Shown here: positions 1-9,668 of the stretch, piece after piece
How the letters are laid out: the number at the start of each line of letters is the position of its first letter
Numbering within the stretch: position 1 is the stretch's first letter
Source: Cytophagaceae bacterium
Lineage (GTDB): Bacteria > Bacteroidota > Bacteroidia > Cytophagales > Spirosomataceae
DNA length: 37,813 nt
Assembly (NCBI GenBank): GCA_947494535.1
Contig: CANLVU010000010.1
Coordinates: 1 to 37,813 of the forward strand
Reading direction: 5' to 3'
Notes under the pieces: model-generated
Seen by the model: only the letters and a program-made list of their open reading frames with translations
The model's database searches: none
What the model was told of the DNA's origin: nothing
Position numbers and translations under genes: made by a program

Positions 1-148
1 ATTGGAAATGGGATGTTTGCCGGGAACTGAAGTCGTATTGACTCATTTGGCACCTTTCGGCGACCCTATCGCCATTCGCGTTTCTGGTTCATATATCCTC
101 TCTATGCGGAGAGAAGAAGCGGAAACGATGTTGATTAAACGAACATAA
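1..148 (+). CDS. feoA: FeoA domain protein, C-terminal fragment (5' truncated by window edge)
   Basis: Frame 2 reads LEMGCLPGTEVVLTHLAPFGDPIAIRVSGSYILSMRREEAETMLIKRT*, a typical FeoA SH3-like C-terminus, directly upstream of feoB. Confidence 0.85.
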   Translation, partial: LEMGCLPGTEVVLTHLAPFGDPIAIRVSGSYILSMRREEAETMLIKRT

Positions 149-151
149 ATT

Positions 152-2278
152 TTGGCAAAAACACCTATAATAGCACTGATTGGCAATCCCAATGCAGGAA
201 AGTCGTCCCTCTTTAATTCCTTAACGGGGTTAAATCAGAAGACGGGTAATTTTCCGGGGGTGACGATGGAGAAGCATACGGGGATTTGGGAATTAGAACC
301 CAAGCGCTCGGTGGAAATTTTAGATTTGCCAGGTATTTACAGTATCTATCCGAAGTCCATCGACGAGGAACTAGTCATTAATATTTTAGGGGATCCGAAA
401 CATCCAGATTTTCCGGATATGGCGATTGTCGTCGCTGATGCCTCTAATTTAAAGCGCAATTTGCTCTTATTTTCACAAGTGAGGGACTTAGGAATTCCGA
501 CGGTCTTAGCTTTGAACATGATTGATGTGGCGGAAAATGAGGGTTATGTCATTAACTCCATCAAATTAGCGCGCGAGTTGAATGTGGAAGTAGCAGAAGT
601 AAATGCTAAAAAGGGGATAGGTCTGAATGGATTAAAGCTAGCTGTTATTAAGACCTTAACGAATCGCTATGCCTCTAATGATGCGTTGCCTTTACCTATT
701 TCAGAGGAACTTATTCAGGACGTTCAAGCAGAATTTGGGGAGGCCGAGCCTTACCGTTCACTATTGTGGTTAATGGAACATGATCGCATGAAGATGTTCT
801 CGAAACAGCAAAGGGAGTCATTAGATGCTATTCAAGCTAAACATCAGTTTTCAGGGAAAAAATACCAGTCTGAAGAGACGGTCAAGCGTTACGAACAAAT
901 AACCGAAGTCGTGGATCGCTGCGTGATAAATTTAAATCGCCAGTGGGATGCGGTGCCTGTCAAAACCTGGACGGATCGTTTAGATAAATTCTTTTTACAT
1001 CCGGTAGGCGGCTATGTATTCTTTCTAGCTATTCTTTTTGTGATGTTCCAGGCGGTATTTACCTGGGCAACTTACCCGATGGATGCGATTGATGGTGGTG
1101 TTGCTTCGTTAAATGATTGGCTGAAAGGGATCTTGCCTGACTCCGCTTTGACGGGATTATTGACAGATGGTCTGATTGCCGGTATTGGGGGTGTTTTGAT
1201 CTTTATTCCGCAGATTGCCTTCTTGTTTTTGTTTATCTCCCTGTTAGAGGAAACAGGTTATATGTCGCGCGTGATGTTCATTATGGACAAATTAATGCGT
1301 CGCTTTGGCTTGAATGGAAAGTCGGTAGTGCCCTTGATTTCTGGAGTTGCATGCGCGGTGCCGGCGATTATGAGTACACGTTCGATTGGTTCGTGGAAGG
1401 ATCGCTTGATTACGATTTTGGTGACACCCTTGATGTCCTGTTCCGCGCGCCTACCTATTTATACGGTCCTAATTGCCCTGGTGGTGCCGGAGAAAAATAC
1501 GTTGTTCGGCTTATTTAACCTACAAGGGGTTGCCTTGTTCGGGTTGTATTTGTTAGGATTCTTCATGGCATTGGTTTCTGCCTGGGTGATGAAAGTGATT
1601 TTGCAGGCCAAAGAAAAGAGTTATTTCATCATGGAATTGCCTACCTACAAGGGGCCACGATTTAAACACGTAGCCTTGACCATTTGGAATTCGGTGAATG
1701 CGTTTGTGTTTGAGGCGGGTAAAATTATTGTAGCGATTTCCATTGTTTTATGGGTGTTAGCGAGTTATGGACCCGGGGATGAAATTCCCAAAGCAGAAGC
1801 CAGAATTCGCCTAGAAAATCCAACCTTGACGGGTATAGGTTTAGAGAATAAAATTTCAGCGGAGAAATTAGAAAAGTCCTATGCGGGGCATTTTGGGAAG
1901 TTTATCGAGCCGGCGATTCGACCACTCGGTTATGATTGGAAAATCGGAATTGCCTTAATCACTTCCTTTGCGGCCCGCGAAGTATTTGTGGGGACGATGT
2001 CCACCATCTACAGTATGGGAGGCGAAGTGGATAATGAAAATGCGACCATCAAAAATCGGATGCGTGCGGAGATTAATCCAGCGACTGGAAAGCCGATGTA
2101 CGATGCTGCTTTGGGATTTTCTTTGTTGATATTCTATGCTTTTGCAATGCAATGTATGAGCACGCTAGCTACGACATACCGCGAGACGAAATCGTGGAAA
2201 TATCCGTTGATCCAGTTTAGCTATATGACGGCTTTGGCCTATTTATCAGCCTTCGCCGTCTATCAACTGTTATCTTAG
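152..2278 (+). CDS. feoB: Ferrous iron transport protein B
   Basis: 708 aa, TTG start. N-terminal G domain (GNPNAGKSSLFN, DLPGIYS, NMID) followed by multispanning nucleoside-recognition/gate domains. Confidence 0.97.
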   Translation: MAKTPIIALIGNPNAGKSSLFNSLTGLNQKTGNFPGVTMEKHTGIWELEPKRSVEILDLPGIYSIYPKSIDEELVINILGDPKHPDFPDMAIVVADASNLKRNLLLFSQVRDLGIPTVLALNMIDVAENEGYVINSIKLARELNVEVAEVNAKKGIGLNGLKLAVIKTLTNRYASNDALPLPISEELIQDVQAEFGEAEPYRSLLWLMEHDRMKMFSKQQRESLDAIQAKHQFSGKKYQSEETVKRYEQITEVVDRCVINLNRQWDAVPVKTWTDRLDKFFLHPVGGYVFFLAILFVMFQAVFTWATYPMDAIDGGVASLNDWLKGILPDSALTGLLTDGLIAGIGGVLIFIPQIAFLFLFISLLEETGYMSRVMFIMDKLMRRFGLNGKSVVPLISGVACAVPAIMSTRSIGSWKDRLITILVTPLMSCSARLPIYTVLIALVVPEKNTLFGLFNLQGVALFGLYLLGFFMALVSAWVMKVILQAKEKSYFIMELPTYKGPRFKHVALTIWNSVNAFVFEAGKIIVAISIVLWVLASYGPGDEIPKAEARIRLENPTLTGIGLENKISAEKLEKSYAGHFGKFIEPAIRPLGYDWKIGIALITSFAAREVFVGTMSTIYSMGGEVDNENATIKNRMRAEINPATGKPMYDAALGFSLLIFYAFAMQCMSTLATTYRETKSWKYPLIQFSYMTALAYLSAFAVYQLLS

Positions 2279-2724
2279 AAAGAAAAGGGAATCGAAGTTG
2301 CCGCCAGGTTACTTACCCCTTTTGCGAGCAATTTGCCTTCGGCATTGTGCAGTTTAGCCTCTATATTAGCGATTCTCTTACCCACCCGATGAACTTCTGT
2401 TGTAACAGTAATTTTTTCGTTTGCCTTAGCTCCGAATAAGAAATCGATGTACAAATTGATGGTCACATATAAATGATCAATTTTGACTGTGATTAAAGTC
2501 ATGCCCATCATCTCATCCAGCATCGCAGAAATGACGCCTCCGTGAATGACACCCGCATGATTTAATTGATCTGGACGAACAATGAATTCTGCCGTTAATT
2601 TACCCGCTTCAGCTTTAACTAAGGTGCCATCTAACCATTTTCCAATGGGTGCCGGATTACCGTCGGCGATTTTTTTATGTAGATTTTGATTCAGAAATGC
2701 GAGTACTTGTTCGTTTGGTTCCAT
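2275..2724 (-). CDS. PaaI-family hotdog-fold thioesterase
   Basis: 149 aa; contains NHAGVIHGGVISAMLDEMMG, typical of PaaI/YdiI-type acyl-CoA thioesterases. Confidence 0.85.
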   Translation of the reverse strand: MEPNEQVLAFLNQNLHKKIADGNPAPIGKWLDGTLVKAEAGKLTAEFIVRPDQLNHAGVIHGGVISAMLDEMMGMTLITVKIDHLYVTINLYIDFLFGAKANEKITVTTEVHRVGKRIANIEAKLHNAEGKLLAKGVSNLAATSIPFSF

Positions 2725-2753
2725 TTTATATTTATATGCTTAGGCGGTTTTGG

Positions 2754-3173
2754 TTAAGATCGAGTCCAGGTAGATGTTCTGCCAAACATCGCTACACCCA
2801 CAAAACCACGAATGTCCAGTGTTTTGTTCCCATCTTTTATTTTTAAAATACAATCGTAGGTCTTTCCTGAATTCGGATCGTAAATAGTTCCGTTTTCCCA
2901 AGAAGATCCAGTAAACTTGAAGTTTTTTAAGATGACTGCACCTAATAAGTCGCGGCTACGTAATTTTTCGTCTGGGTTTTTTCCATCTTTTCTGCCCGTT
3001 GTTTTACCCCAGGAAATTTTACCAAAATATTGATCTCCTTGTTTAAAAATGGTAATCTTTCCATCTTTTTCCTGTGAAAGCCATTCTCCCAGAATAGCGT
3101 CAGCATTAGAATTCGCAAGGCTTGTAAGGGAAATTAAAAGGAGTGTAAAAAAGGAGAAAATAGTTTTTTTCAT
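2754..3173 (-). CDS. DUF2147 domain-containing secreted protein
   Basis: Signal peptide MKKTIFSFFTLLLISLTSLA, then ILGEWLSQEKDGKITIFKQGDQYFGKISW...LRSRDLLGAVILKNF. The ORF extends to 3206, but MKKTIF at 3173 is the likelier start. Confidence 0.8.
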   Translation of the reverse strand: MKKTIFSFFTLLLISLTSLANSNADAILGEWLSQEKDGKITIFKQGDQYFGKISWGKTTGRKDGKNPDEKLRSRDLLGAVILKNFKFTGSSWENGTIYDPNSGKTYDCILKIKDGNKTLDIRGFVGVAMFGRTSTWTRS

Positions 3174-3225
3174 CTTACATGATGTTTTAGTGAAACAAAT
3201 ATACAAACGAATCTAGTTTATCAGG

Positions 3226-3257
3226 TTTGTGGCAATCAAATGGAATGCTTATTTTTG
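3226..3257 (+). promoter_or_regulatory. Bacteroidota-type promoter (TTTG-N20-TATTTTTG)
   Basis: TTTG at 3226-3229 and TATTTTTG at 3250-3257, 44 nt upstream of the ATG at 3301. Confidence 0.65.
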
Positions 3258-3300
3258 TAGGCATTTGGCACAAAACCGTACCAATCCATTAATAAACTAT

Positions 3301-4062
3301 ATGAATTATCATTTAAATCAAATTCCTGAACGTACAACTAAACCGCGTCAAAAAGGTTTAACGATGGTGATGGATAAAGGACTAAGTCTGCGTCAAGTAG
3401 AAGATTTCTTAGAGACCAGCGCTGATTATACCGACATCGTAAAATTAGGCTGGGCAACTTCCTATGTCACACCTAATTTAAAAGAGAAATTAGCTATATA
3501 TAAATCAGCTGGCATTCCGGTCTATTTTGGAGGTACGCTTTTTGAAGCCTTTTATATCCGTGGTCAATTCGAAGATTACCGTCGTCTGTTAGACGAATTC
3601 GGTATGGAGCATGCGGAAGTTTCGGATGGTTCGATCGAAATGGAGTCTGACATTAAGTGTGAATTAATTCGCACGTTGGCTACACAGGTGACCGTACTTT
3701 CAGAAGTGGGTTCTAAGGACGAAGCAAAAATTATCCCTCCTTATAAGTGGATTAAATTGATGCGCATGGAATTAGAAGCGGGTGCTTGGAAAGTAATCGG
3801 AGAGGCGCGTGAAGGAGGTAATGTGGGGTTATTCCGTGCATCTGGAGAGGTTCGCCAAGGTTTAGTAGAAGAAATTTTAACGGAGATTCCAGAGGAGAAA
3901 ATCATCTGGGAGGCACCGCAAAAATCACAACAAGTTTGGTTCGTAAAACTAGTAGGAGCGAACGTAAACGTAGGAAATATTGCTCCTCAGGAAGTAGTTT
4001 CACTAGAAACGATTCGTTTAGGATTACGTGGCGATACGTTTGACCACTTCTTAACGAAATAG
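3301..4062 (+). CDS. comA: Phosphosulfolactate synthase (ComA family)
   Basis: Contains KPRQKGLTMVMDKGLSLRQVEDFLETSADYTDIVKLGWATSYV and GIPVYFGGTLFEAFYIRGQ, ComA-family TIM barrel. The ORF opens at 3229 but that start lies within the promoter; MNYHLNQIPERT at 3301 is preferred. Confidence 0.88.
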   Translation: MNYHLNQIPERTTKPRQKGLTMVMDKGLSLRQVEDFLETSADYTDIVKLGWATSYVTPNLKEKLAIYKSAGIPVYFGGTLFEAFYIRGQFEDYRRLLDEFGMEHAEVSDGSIEMESDIKCELIRTLATQVTVLSEVGSKDEAKIIPPYKWIKLMRMELEAGAWKVIGEAREGGNVGLFRASGEVRQGLVEEILTEIPEEKIIWEAPQKSQQVWFVKLVGANVNVGNIAPQEVVSLETIRLGLRGDTFDHFLTK

Positions 4063-4067
4063 TTCGG

Positions 4068-4697
4068 ATGCTGCAGCTCTTGTTAGATCTATTAAAGGAT
4101 CCCTTAACTTTTTTGTCGGAATTCATTGCCGCTCACGGCGCATTGACCTATGGTCTCTTGTTTCTGATTGTATTTGTAGAAACGGGATTAGTGGTGATGC
4201 CTTTTTTGCCAGGGGATTCCCTATTATTTTCGGTGGGCTTATTAGCTGCTGCAAGTGGTCAGTTATCTTTAGGAACGGTGATTCCCTTGTTAATCGGGGC
4301 GGCTCTTTTAGGAGATCAAGTCAACTATTTTATTGGTAAATACTTTAGTAACATCATTCGAGAGCGCGAACAGGTCTTGTTTTTGAAGCGCAAGCACATT
4401 GAAGAAACAGAGGAGTTTTATGCCAAATATGGCCCCAAAACGGTTATCCTAGCGCGTTTCATTCCTATCGTTCGCACCGTAGCTCCTTTCGTGGCGGGTG
4501 CAGGTCGCATGTCTTATCCTGTTTATTTGTTGTACGGCTTTCTAGGGGCTACCCTATGGGTCAGTAGTATTTCTACGGCTGGCTATTTCTTAGGCGATAA
4601 CGAATTTGTGAAGGCAAATTTCGAGAAAGTTGTTTTAGGAATCGTGGGTGTTTCTGTTTTGCCTATTCTTTGGGGATTGATTTCAAAACGCAAATAA
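4068..4697 (+). CDS. DedA-family membrane protein
   Basis: 209 aa; FVETGLVVMPFLPGDSLLFSVGLLAA and ARFIPIVRTVAPFVAGAGRMSYPVYLLYGFLGATLWV are DedA/VTT-domain hallmarks. Confidence 0.92.
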   Translation: MLQLLLDLLKDPLTFLSEFIAAHGALTYGLLFLIVFVETGLVVMPFLPGDSLLFSVGLLAAASGQLSLGTVIPLLIGAALLGDQVNYFIGKYFSNIIREREQVLFLKRKHIEETEEFYAKYGPKTVILARFIPIVRTVAPFVAGAGRMSYPVYLLYGFLGATLWVSSISTAGYFLGDNEFVKANFEKVVLGIVGVSVLPILWGLISKRK

Positions 4698-4698
4698 G

Positions 4699-5457
4699 AT
4701 GGCTATCTCGCATTTATATGGTCTGATCGGCTATCCTTTAGGTCATTCTTTTTCCAAAGCCTATTTTACCGAAAAATTCGAAAAGCTGGGTCTCTCTGAA
4801 ACTCACGCTTACGAGCAATTTCCCATTCCCAGCATCGATGAATTCAAAGCGATATTAGCTGCGAATCCGAATCTGAAAGGTCTAAACGTGACCATCCCTT
4901 ACAAGCAATTGGTCATGCCTTTGCTGGATGAGATCGATTTAGCTGCCGCCACGATTGGTGCAGTCAATACTATTAAAATCGCTGAAGACGGCTATACCCG
5001 TGGTTATAATACTGATTATTGGGGATTTCGTACGACGGTGGAGTTTTGGGATAAATTTAAAAACTTCGGATCCTTAAAGGCCTGCGTTTTAGGTCAAGGA
5101 GGGGCTGCAAAGGCGATCATTGTGGCCTTAGAAGATATGGGATTTGAGGTAGTTAAAGTTTCTCGTCAAGCTTCGGATGAAACGGTGACCTACGAATCTA
5201 TGCCTTCACTCATGGAAGAAATCGGCCTTATCGTCAATACAACCCCGCTAGGAATGTTTCCAAAGGTAGACGACAAGCCGCCTATTCCTTACGAATTGCT
5301 GAACAAGCAACATTATTTATACGATATCGTCTATAACCCATTAGAGACTGCTTTCTTGAGAGCGGGACTGGAACACAACGTGGGAGGCATCTATGCCGGA
5401 TTGGAGATGTTACAAGGCCAGGCTGATAAGGCTTGGGAGATTTGGCAGAAAAACTAA
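4699..5457 (+). CDS. aroE: Shikimate dehydrogenase
   Basis: GLIGYPLGHSFSKAYFTEKF, GLNVTIPYKQ, GAVNTIK and GQGGAAKAI motifs. Confidence 0.96.
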   Translation: MAISHLYGLIGYPLGHSFSKAYFTEKFEKLGLSETHAYEQFPIPSIDEFKAILAANPNLKGLNVTIPYKQLVMPLLDEIDLAAATIGAVNTIKIAEDGYTRGYNTDYWGFRTTVEFWDKFKNFGSLKACVLGQGGAAKAIIVALEDMGFEVVKVSRQASDETVTYESMPSLMEEIGLIVNTTPLGMFPKVDDKPPIPYELLNKQHYLYDIVYNPLETAFLRAGLEHNVGGIYAGLEMLQGQADKAWEIWQKN

Positions 5458-5957
5458 GCTAAATACACCCCTCTTTTTGCTGGATCTGACAAGATCACTT
5501 GCACGTGCTCGGAAAGCGTCGTTGAAAGTTCATACCCTTTATAATCCGCCGAAATTGGAAAGCGCTTATAGTTTCGATCTACGATGACAGCCACTTGTAT
5601 GCGTTTTACGTGCATGCTTAGGAAAGGGGCTAAACTGTAGGAAAAAGTGCGACCCGTGTTCAAAACGTCATCTACCACGATGATTACCTTGTTCTCTAAG
5701 GCATCTGTTCCCCCTTCGAATTTTACCGGGCGCTCGTAGGGATGTTCCTTGTTTAAGTCAATTTTGACTGGAATGGCTTTGATTTTTGAGATACTTTTGA
5801 TCTCCTGGCACAACAGCTCGGCGAAAGCGAAACCCTCGCCTACGATTCCCGCGATAACAATTTCGGTCTCTTCGAAGTTATTCTCATAGATTTGAAAGGC
5901 AATTCTACGGATTTTTTGAAGGAGGGCAGGACCATCGAGAACTTGTTTGGCAGACAT
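5454..5957 (-). CDS. Phosphoribosyltransferase (PyrR/type I PRTase-like)
   Basis: 167 aa; VIIVVDDVLNTGRTFSYSLAP is the PRPP-binding loop, and DRNYKRFPISADYKGYELSTTL is PyrR-like. Confidence 0.85.
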   Translation of the reverse strand: MSAKQVLDGPALLQKIRRIAFQIYENNFEETEIVIAGIVGEGFAFAELLCQEIKSISKIKAIPVKIDLNKEHPYERPVKFEGGTDALENKVIIVVDDVLNTGRTFSYSLAPFLSMHVKRIQVAVIVDRNYKRFPISADYKGYELSTTLSEHVQVILSDPAKRGVYLA

Positions 5958-6054
5958 AGGGATTGCTTTAATTCAAATTGTACGCTTTAAAATTACCAAA
6001 ATTATCCAATTTTCGTACCTTTACGCCTTAATTAGCGTTTAAAAATCATTCCTT

Positions 6055-6603
6055 ATGTCTAAAATGTACGGTGCTCAACAGCGCCAAATGCAAGCACCTT
6101 CGAATCCACTAGCGATTAAAACGAAGAAATTCGCGTTAGAAAAAAACAAGTTTGTCGGCTTGTGTATGCGTCAGCTTTTCTCTAACCAATGGAAGTTTGC
6201 GTTTATTCCTTTGGTACTTGTTTTAGGAAATGTGGCTTTGAATTTAACGGGAACGTATAAAAACTACTGGATCTATATTTTCATTGCGGTCGGTGCCATC
6301 GGATATATTCTTTTCTGGTTGATTCAATTTACAGGAATCACTCAATTAGCCCAATACAAGCAATTATTTGACAAATACCGCTATGAAATTGATAGCCGCC
6401 AAATCTTCATGAAGCTTTCTGATAAAGAAGGTGGAATGATTAAATGGGATATGATTGTAGGGGCTTACAAGGACAAGGATTCGTATATTTTAGAAATGGG
6501 TAAATACCAATTTCTGCACTTGCCATTTAGCGTATTCAATAACGATAATGACAAAAAGTTACTGGATAAAATTTTGCGCGACAAGGGGTTTTTAAATTCC
6601 TAA
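6055..6603 (+). CDS. Conserved membrane protein, YcxB-like C-terminus
   Basis: 182 aa; two TM segments followed by a soluble domain (YEIDSRQIFMKLSDKEGGMIKWDMIVGAYKDKDSYILEMGKYQFLHLPFSVF). Confidence 0.65.
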   Translation: MSKMYGAQQRQMQAPSNPLAIKTKKFALEKNKFVGLCMRQLFSNQWKFAFIPLVLVLGNVALNLTGTYKNYWIYIFIAVGAIGYILFWLIQFTGITQLAQYKQLFDKYRYEIDSRQIFMKLSDKEGGMIKWDMIVGAYKDKDSYILEMGKYQFLHLPFSVFNNDNDKKLLDKILRDKGFLNS

Positions 6604-6604
6604 G

Positions 6605-7018
6605 ATGGGGCGCATTCTAGCCATTGATTTTGGGTTGAAAAGGACTGGTATTGCTGTCACAGATCCCTTGCAGATTATTGCAAATGGGTTAGACACAGTT
6701 CCTACACATACGCTACTAGCTTTTCTTCAAAGCTATTTTGCCAAGGAAACGGTGGATCAAGTAGTCATCGGGATGCCTAAAAACCTAGATAATACGGACA
6801 CGGATTCCACCGCTGGAGTTCGAATTTTTATTAAAAGCTTCCGCAAGAAGTTCCCCTTAATCCCTTTAGAAGAACACGACGAACGCTTTACGTCTAAGCT
6901 CGCGATGCAGGCGATGATTGCGGGAGGGATGTCGAAGAAAGACCGAAGAGAAAAAGGGACGGTCGATCGGGTATCTGCCACGATCATTTTACAATCGTAT
7001 TTAGAATCTAAATCATAA
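6605..7018 (+). CDS. ruvX: Holliday junction resolvase RuvX / YqgF
   Basis: 137 aa; MGRILAIDFGLKRTGIAVTDPLQIIA, VIGMPKNLDNT, EEHDERFTSKLA. Confidence 0.95.
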   Translation: MGRILAIDFGLKRTGIAVTDPLQIIANGLDTVPTHTLLAFLQSYFAKETVDQVVIGMPKNLDNTDTDSTAGVRIFIKSFRKKFPLIPLEEHDERFTSKLAMQAMIAGGMSKKDRREKGTVDRVSATIILQSYLESKS

Positions 7019-7053
7019 AAAAAGCGGCCCTTCGAAAAGAGCCGCTTTTTTTA
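7017..7053. terminator. Bidirectional intrinsic terminator between convergent ruvX and the PhyH-family gene
   Basis: AAAAAAAGCGGCcCTTCGAAAAgAGCCGCTTTTTTT: GC-rich GCGGC/GCCGC stem with A-tract 5' and T-tract 3'. Confidence 0.9.
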
Positions 7054-7878
7054 TTTCGTTACTACTTTCGCAAAGCGGTGGTAGAATGGAGTCTTACTTT
7101 GATCTGTTTTCGGTTTGTATTTTCCGGTGATAATGGGAACATACATAACGCGCCGACGGGATTTTTCGCCTACATTAGGAGAAACCTCTACGCGGTGCCA
7201 TAAGCGGCCATCGTGTATCGTTAAATCGCCACGTTCGATCTCGAACGCCGCCTCTCTTGGATCTGGTTTGTGGTCGATGAATTGCTTCTTACCGAATAGC
7301 AACTTCAAAACCCCTTGCGTATGTGTGCCAGGAAGTACGCGTAAACCACCATTAGAAGAAGGGCAATTATCTAGGTGAATCCCTACGTTTAACATCGGAA
7401 GGATTTTTTGGCCTAAAAATAAATCACGCGGGCTATCAGTGTGCCAGCCCATTTGGCTAAACTTTGAATTCGGTTGATTTATGTAATGATTGAAAACCAA
7501 TCCATCTTTTTCATCCTCGCTAATGCGACCTTCATAAGGGGATAGTAATTCAATCAGCAATTGCAAGCGTGGATCTCTGATTAATTCCGCTAAAACAGGG
7601 CTAAACTGATTTGTGAAGCACATGCGCTGAATCATCGGGTTTCCTTCGTGGTCTTTACCAAACTTTAATGGAATCCCTTTCACTTTTTCGATACCTTCTT
7701 CTAGCCATTGCTTCTCAATTTTCGCTAATTCCGAAATGAAAATTTCCGCTGTTTCAGGTTCAATAAACTTCTTAAATTGAATTACTCCATACTTCTTGAA
7801 GTATTCTTTCTGCTCTTCCGTTAGCTTCTCACCTAACGTAAAGGTTTTGTTTTCAAATTTCGCAGATGGTTTTCTCAT
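7051..7878 (-). CDS. Phytanoyl-CoA dioxygenase (PhyH) family protein
   Basis: 275 aa; YFKKYGVIQFKKFIEPE, MGWHTDSPRD (HxD) and LRVLPGTHTQG, Fe(II)/2OG dioxygenase features. Confidence 0.85.
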   Translation of the reverse strand: MRKPSAKFENKTFTLGEKLTEEQKEYFKKYGVIQFKKFIEPETAEIFISELAKIEKQWLEEGIEKVKGIPLKFGKDHEGNPMIQRMCFTNQFSPVLAELIRDPRLQLLIELLSPYEGRISEDEKDGLVFNHYINQPNSKFSQMGWHTDSPRDLFLGQKILPMLNVGIHLDNCPSSNGGLRVLPGTHTQGVLKLLFGKKQFIDHKPDPREAAFEIERGDLTIHDGRLWHRVEVSPNVGEKSRRRVMYVPIITGKYKPKTDQSKTPFYHRFAKVVTK

Positions 7879-8018
7879 AAGGTAATGGTAATGAATTCGG
7901 GATGCAATTTACGGCAATATGACTGAATTATAGTTATCGTCTTCCGATTTTCTACTTAAATTCAAGTTTTTGGTCTAAAAAACACCGACCTTAGCAAATT
8001 AAATTTATGATCACCCCA

Positions 8019-8864
8019 ATGAAAAAATCAATATTTATTGCCTTGTTAAGTTTGTTGAGTCTTACTTCTTTTTCTCAACAAACGAATAAAAAAGGCTCTT
8101 ATTATATCACTTGGGGGTATAATCGATCTGCCTATGCAAATTCGGATATCCGGTTTGTGGGTCCAGGTTATGATTTTACGTTGTTAAATGCAAAGGCATT
8201 AGATTTCCCTACCCCCGTTAGTGACTTTAGAACTTATGTAGATCCCGAATTGTTATCCATTCCGCAGTTTAATTTCCATGCAGGCTATTTTATAAAGGAC
8301 AATCTTTCGATTAGTATTGGTTGGGATCACATGAAATACGTGGTAACAGATGGTCAAACAGTGAGCGTGACTGGCTTTGTTAATCCGCAGACTTCAACTC
8401 CAGCCATTACCGTAAACCCAGCTTATGTGGGTACGTTTAACCAAACGCCGTTAGAATTAGATCCAGATAAATTTGTCCATTTAGAACATACGGACGGCTA
8501 CAACTACGCTTCGATTGAAATAGAACATTACAAAACCCTTTTCCAAAGTAAGAAGAGTCGTTTCGCGATAGATTGGATGCAAGGAATTGGGATAGGTGCT
8601 TTAGTGCCTCGTTCTGATGTCTATGTTTTTGGGGTAGGCAAAAATAATTATTGGAATCTGGCCGGTGGTGGCGCTTCCTTGAAGACAGGTTTAAAGTTTA
8701 ATTTCTCTAAATTATTGTTCTTCGAAACGACTTTTAAGACGGGGGCAACAAAATTATGGGATATTCGTACCACGGGCCGTTCGGTCGATCATGCGGAGCA
8801 GGCTATCTATTTTGTTGAATTTTATGGAGCTTTAGGCTTTATTTTAAAAGGTTCTTCTAAATAA
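8019..8864 (+). CDS. Secreted/outer-membrane protein of unknown function
   Basis: Signal peptide MKKSIFIALLSLLSLTSFSQ; aromatic-rich alternating beta-strand pattern ending in FYGALGFILKGSSK. The ORF opens at 8007; MKKS at 8019 is more likely. Confidence 0.6.
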   Translation: MKKSIFIALLSLLSLTSFSQQTNKKGSYYITWGYNRSAYANSDIRFVGPGYDFTLLNAKALDFPTPVSDFRTYVDPELLSIPQFNFHAGYFIKDNLSISIGWDHMKYVVTDGQTVSVTGFVNPQTSTPAITVNPAYVGTFNQTPLELDPDKFVHLEHTDGYNYASIEIEHYKTLFQSKKSRFAIDWMQGIGIGALVPRSDVYVFGVGKNNYWNLAGGGASLKTGLKFNFSKLLFFETTFKTGATKLWDIRTTGRSVDHAEQAIYFVEFYGALGFILKGSSK

Positions 8865-8901
8865 ATTTTTAGGCTAGACTAAAAAATACTATCTTCGAGG
8901 T

Positions 8902-9633
8902 ATGTTTGCTCGGATTGTATTCTTTTTACTTTGGTCTGTCGTCACTCTTGCTCAGAGTGAGGGGCGTATTGAAACTGATCGCCCAGATCAAACGGAATGC
9001 CCTTTCATTGTTAAAAAAGGATTTATACAAGCCGAAATAGGCTTTAATCGTTCTAATCGAGAATACCTGTTTCCTACTTCCTTGTTGAAATACGGCTTGA
9101 GTAAGCGATTAGAATTGCGCTATGTTTCCGTTCTAGCCCAAGAGCCGGGTCAGCAGACTCGTTTTCAAACAGAGGCCATCGGATTTAAATGGGCCTTATT
9201 TCAGCCTTCAGGTTGGAAACCTCGAACCTCTGTGATCGTTCACTATAATTGGGACCACCAAAACCGGGATTTTTCAGAAAAAAACTTGCGTGGCCACTCG
9301 ATAGGTGACGTGGTTTTTACGATGCAAAATGATTTCAATGAGCGCTCTGGCATTGGGTACAATGTAGGAGCCGAACTACATTCAAATGGATCCTTTGAGG
9401 GAATTTATCGGGTGGCACCTAGTGTATTAATTGGTAAAAAGGGTTATGCCTATGTCGAGGTATTTGGAAGGTTTCCCGCCTCTGAATTCGCGGATCATTC
9501 TTATGACGCAGGATTTGCCTATTATGTGAATGATGACTTAAAATTAGATATATCAGCAGGCCAAAGTTTTCTCCATCCGGAAGATCATTATGTGGCGATT
9601 GGTTTATCTTTTCGTCTTCGAATTTTTCGATAA
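8902..9633 (+). CDS. Transporter-like outer-membrane beta-barrel (phenol MetA-pathway-like family)
   Basis: ETDRPDQTECPFIVKKGFIQAEIGFNRSN, LLKYGLSKRLELR and the FAYYVNDDLKLDISAGQSF...YVAIGLSFRL C-terminus. Confidence 0.7.
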   Translation: MFARIVFFLLWSVVTLAQSEGRIETDRPDQTECPFIVKKGFIQAEIGFNRSNREYLFPTSLLKYGLSKRLELRYVSVLAQEPGQQTRFQTEAIGFKWALFQPSGWKPRTSVIVHYNWDHQNRDFSEKNLRGHSIGDVVFTMQNDFNERSGIGYNVGAELHSNGSFEGIYRVAPSVLIGKKGYAYVEVFGRFPASEFADHSYDAGFAYYVNDDLKLDISAGQSFLHPEDHYVAIGLSFRLRIFR

Positions 9634-9668
9634 TGCGGTCTTTGCTTAGGATTTCTTAAATTGCAGCA

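Noticed and set aside
2649-2846. 65-aa plus-strand ORF between the thioesterase and DUF2147 genes
   Set aside because: Antisense to the ends of two minus-strand genes; no family or promoter.
3229-3300. Upstream N-terminal extension of the comA ORF (MAIKWNAYFCRHLAQNRTNPLINY)
   Set aside because: Spans the TATTTTTG -7 box and lacks ComA similarity; translation from 3301 is more plausible.
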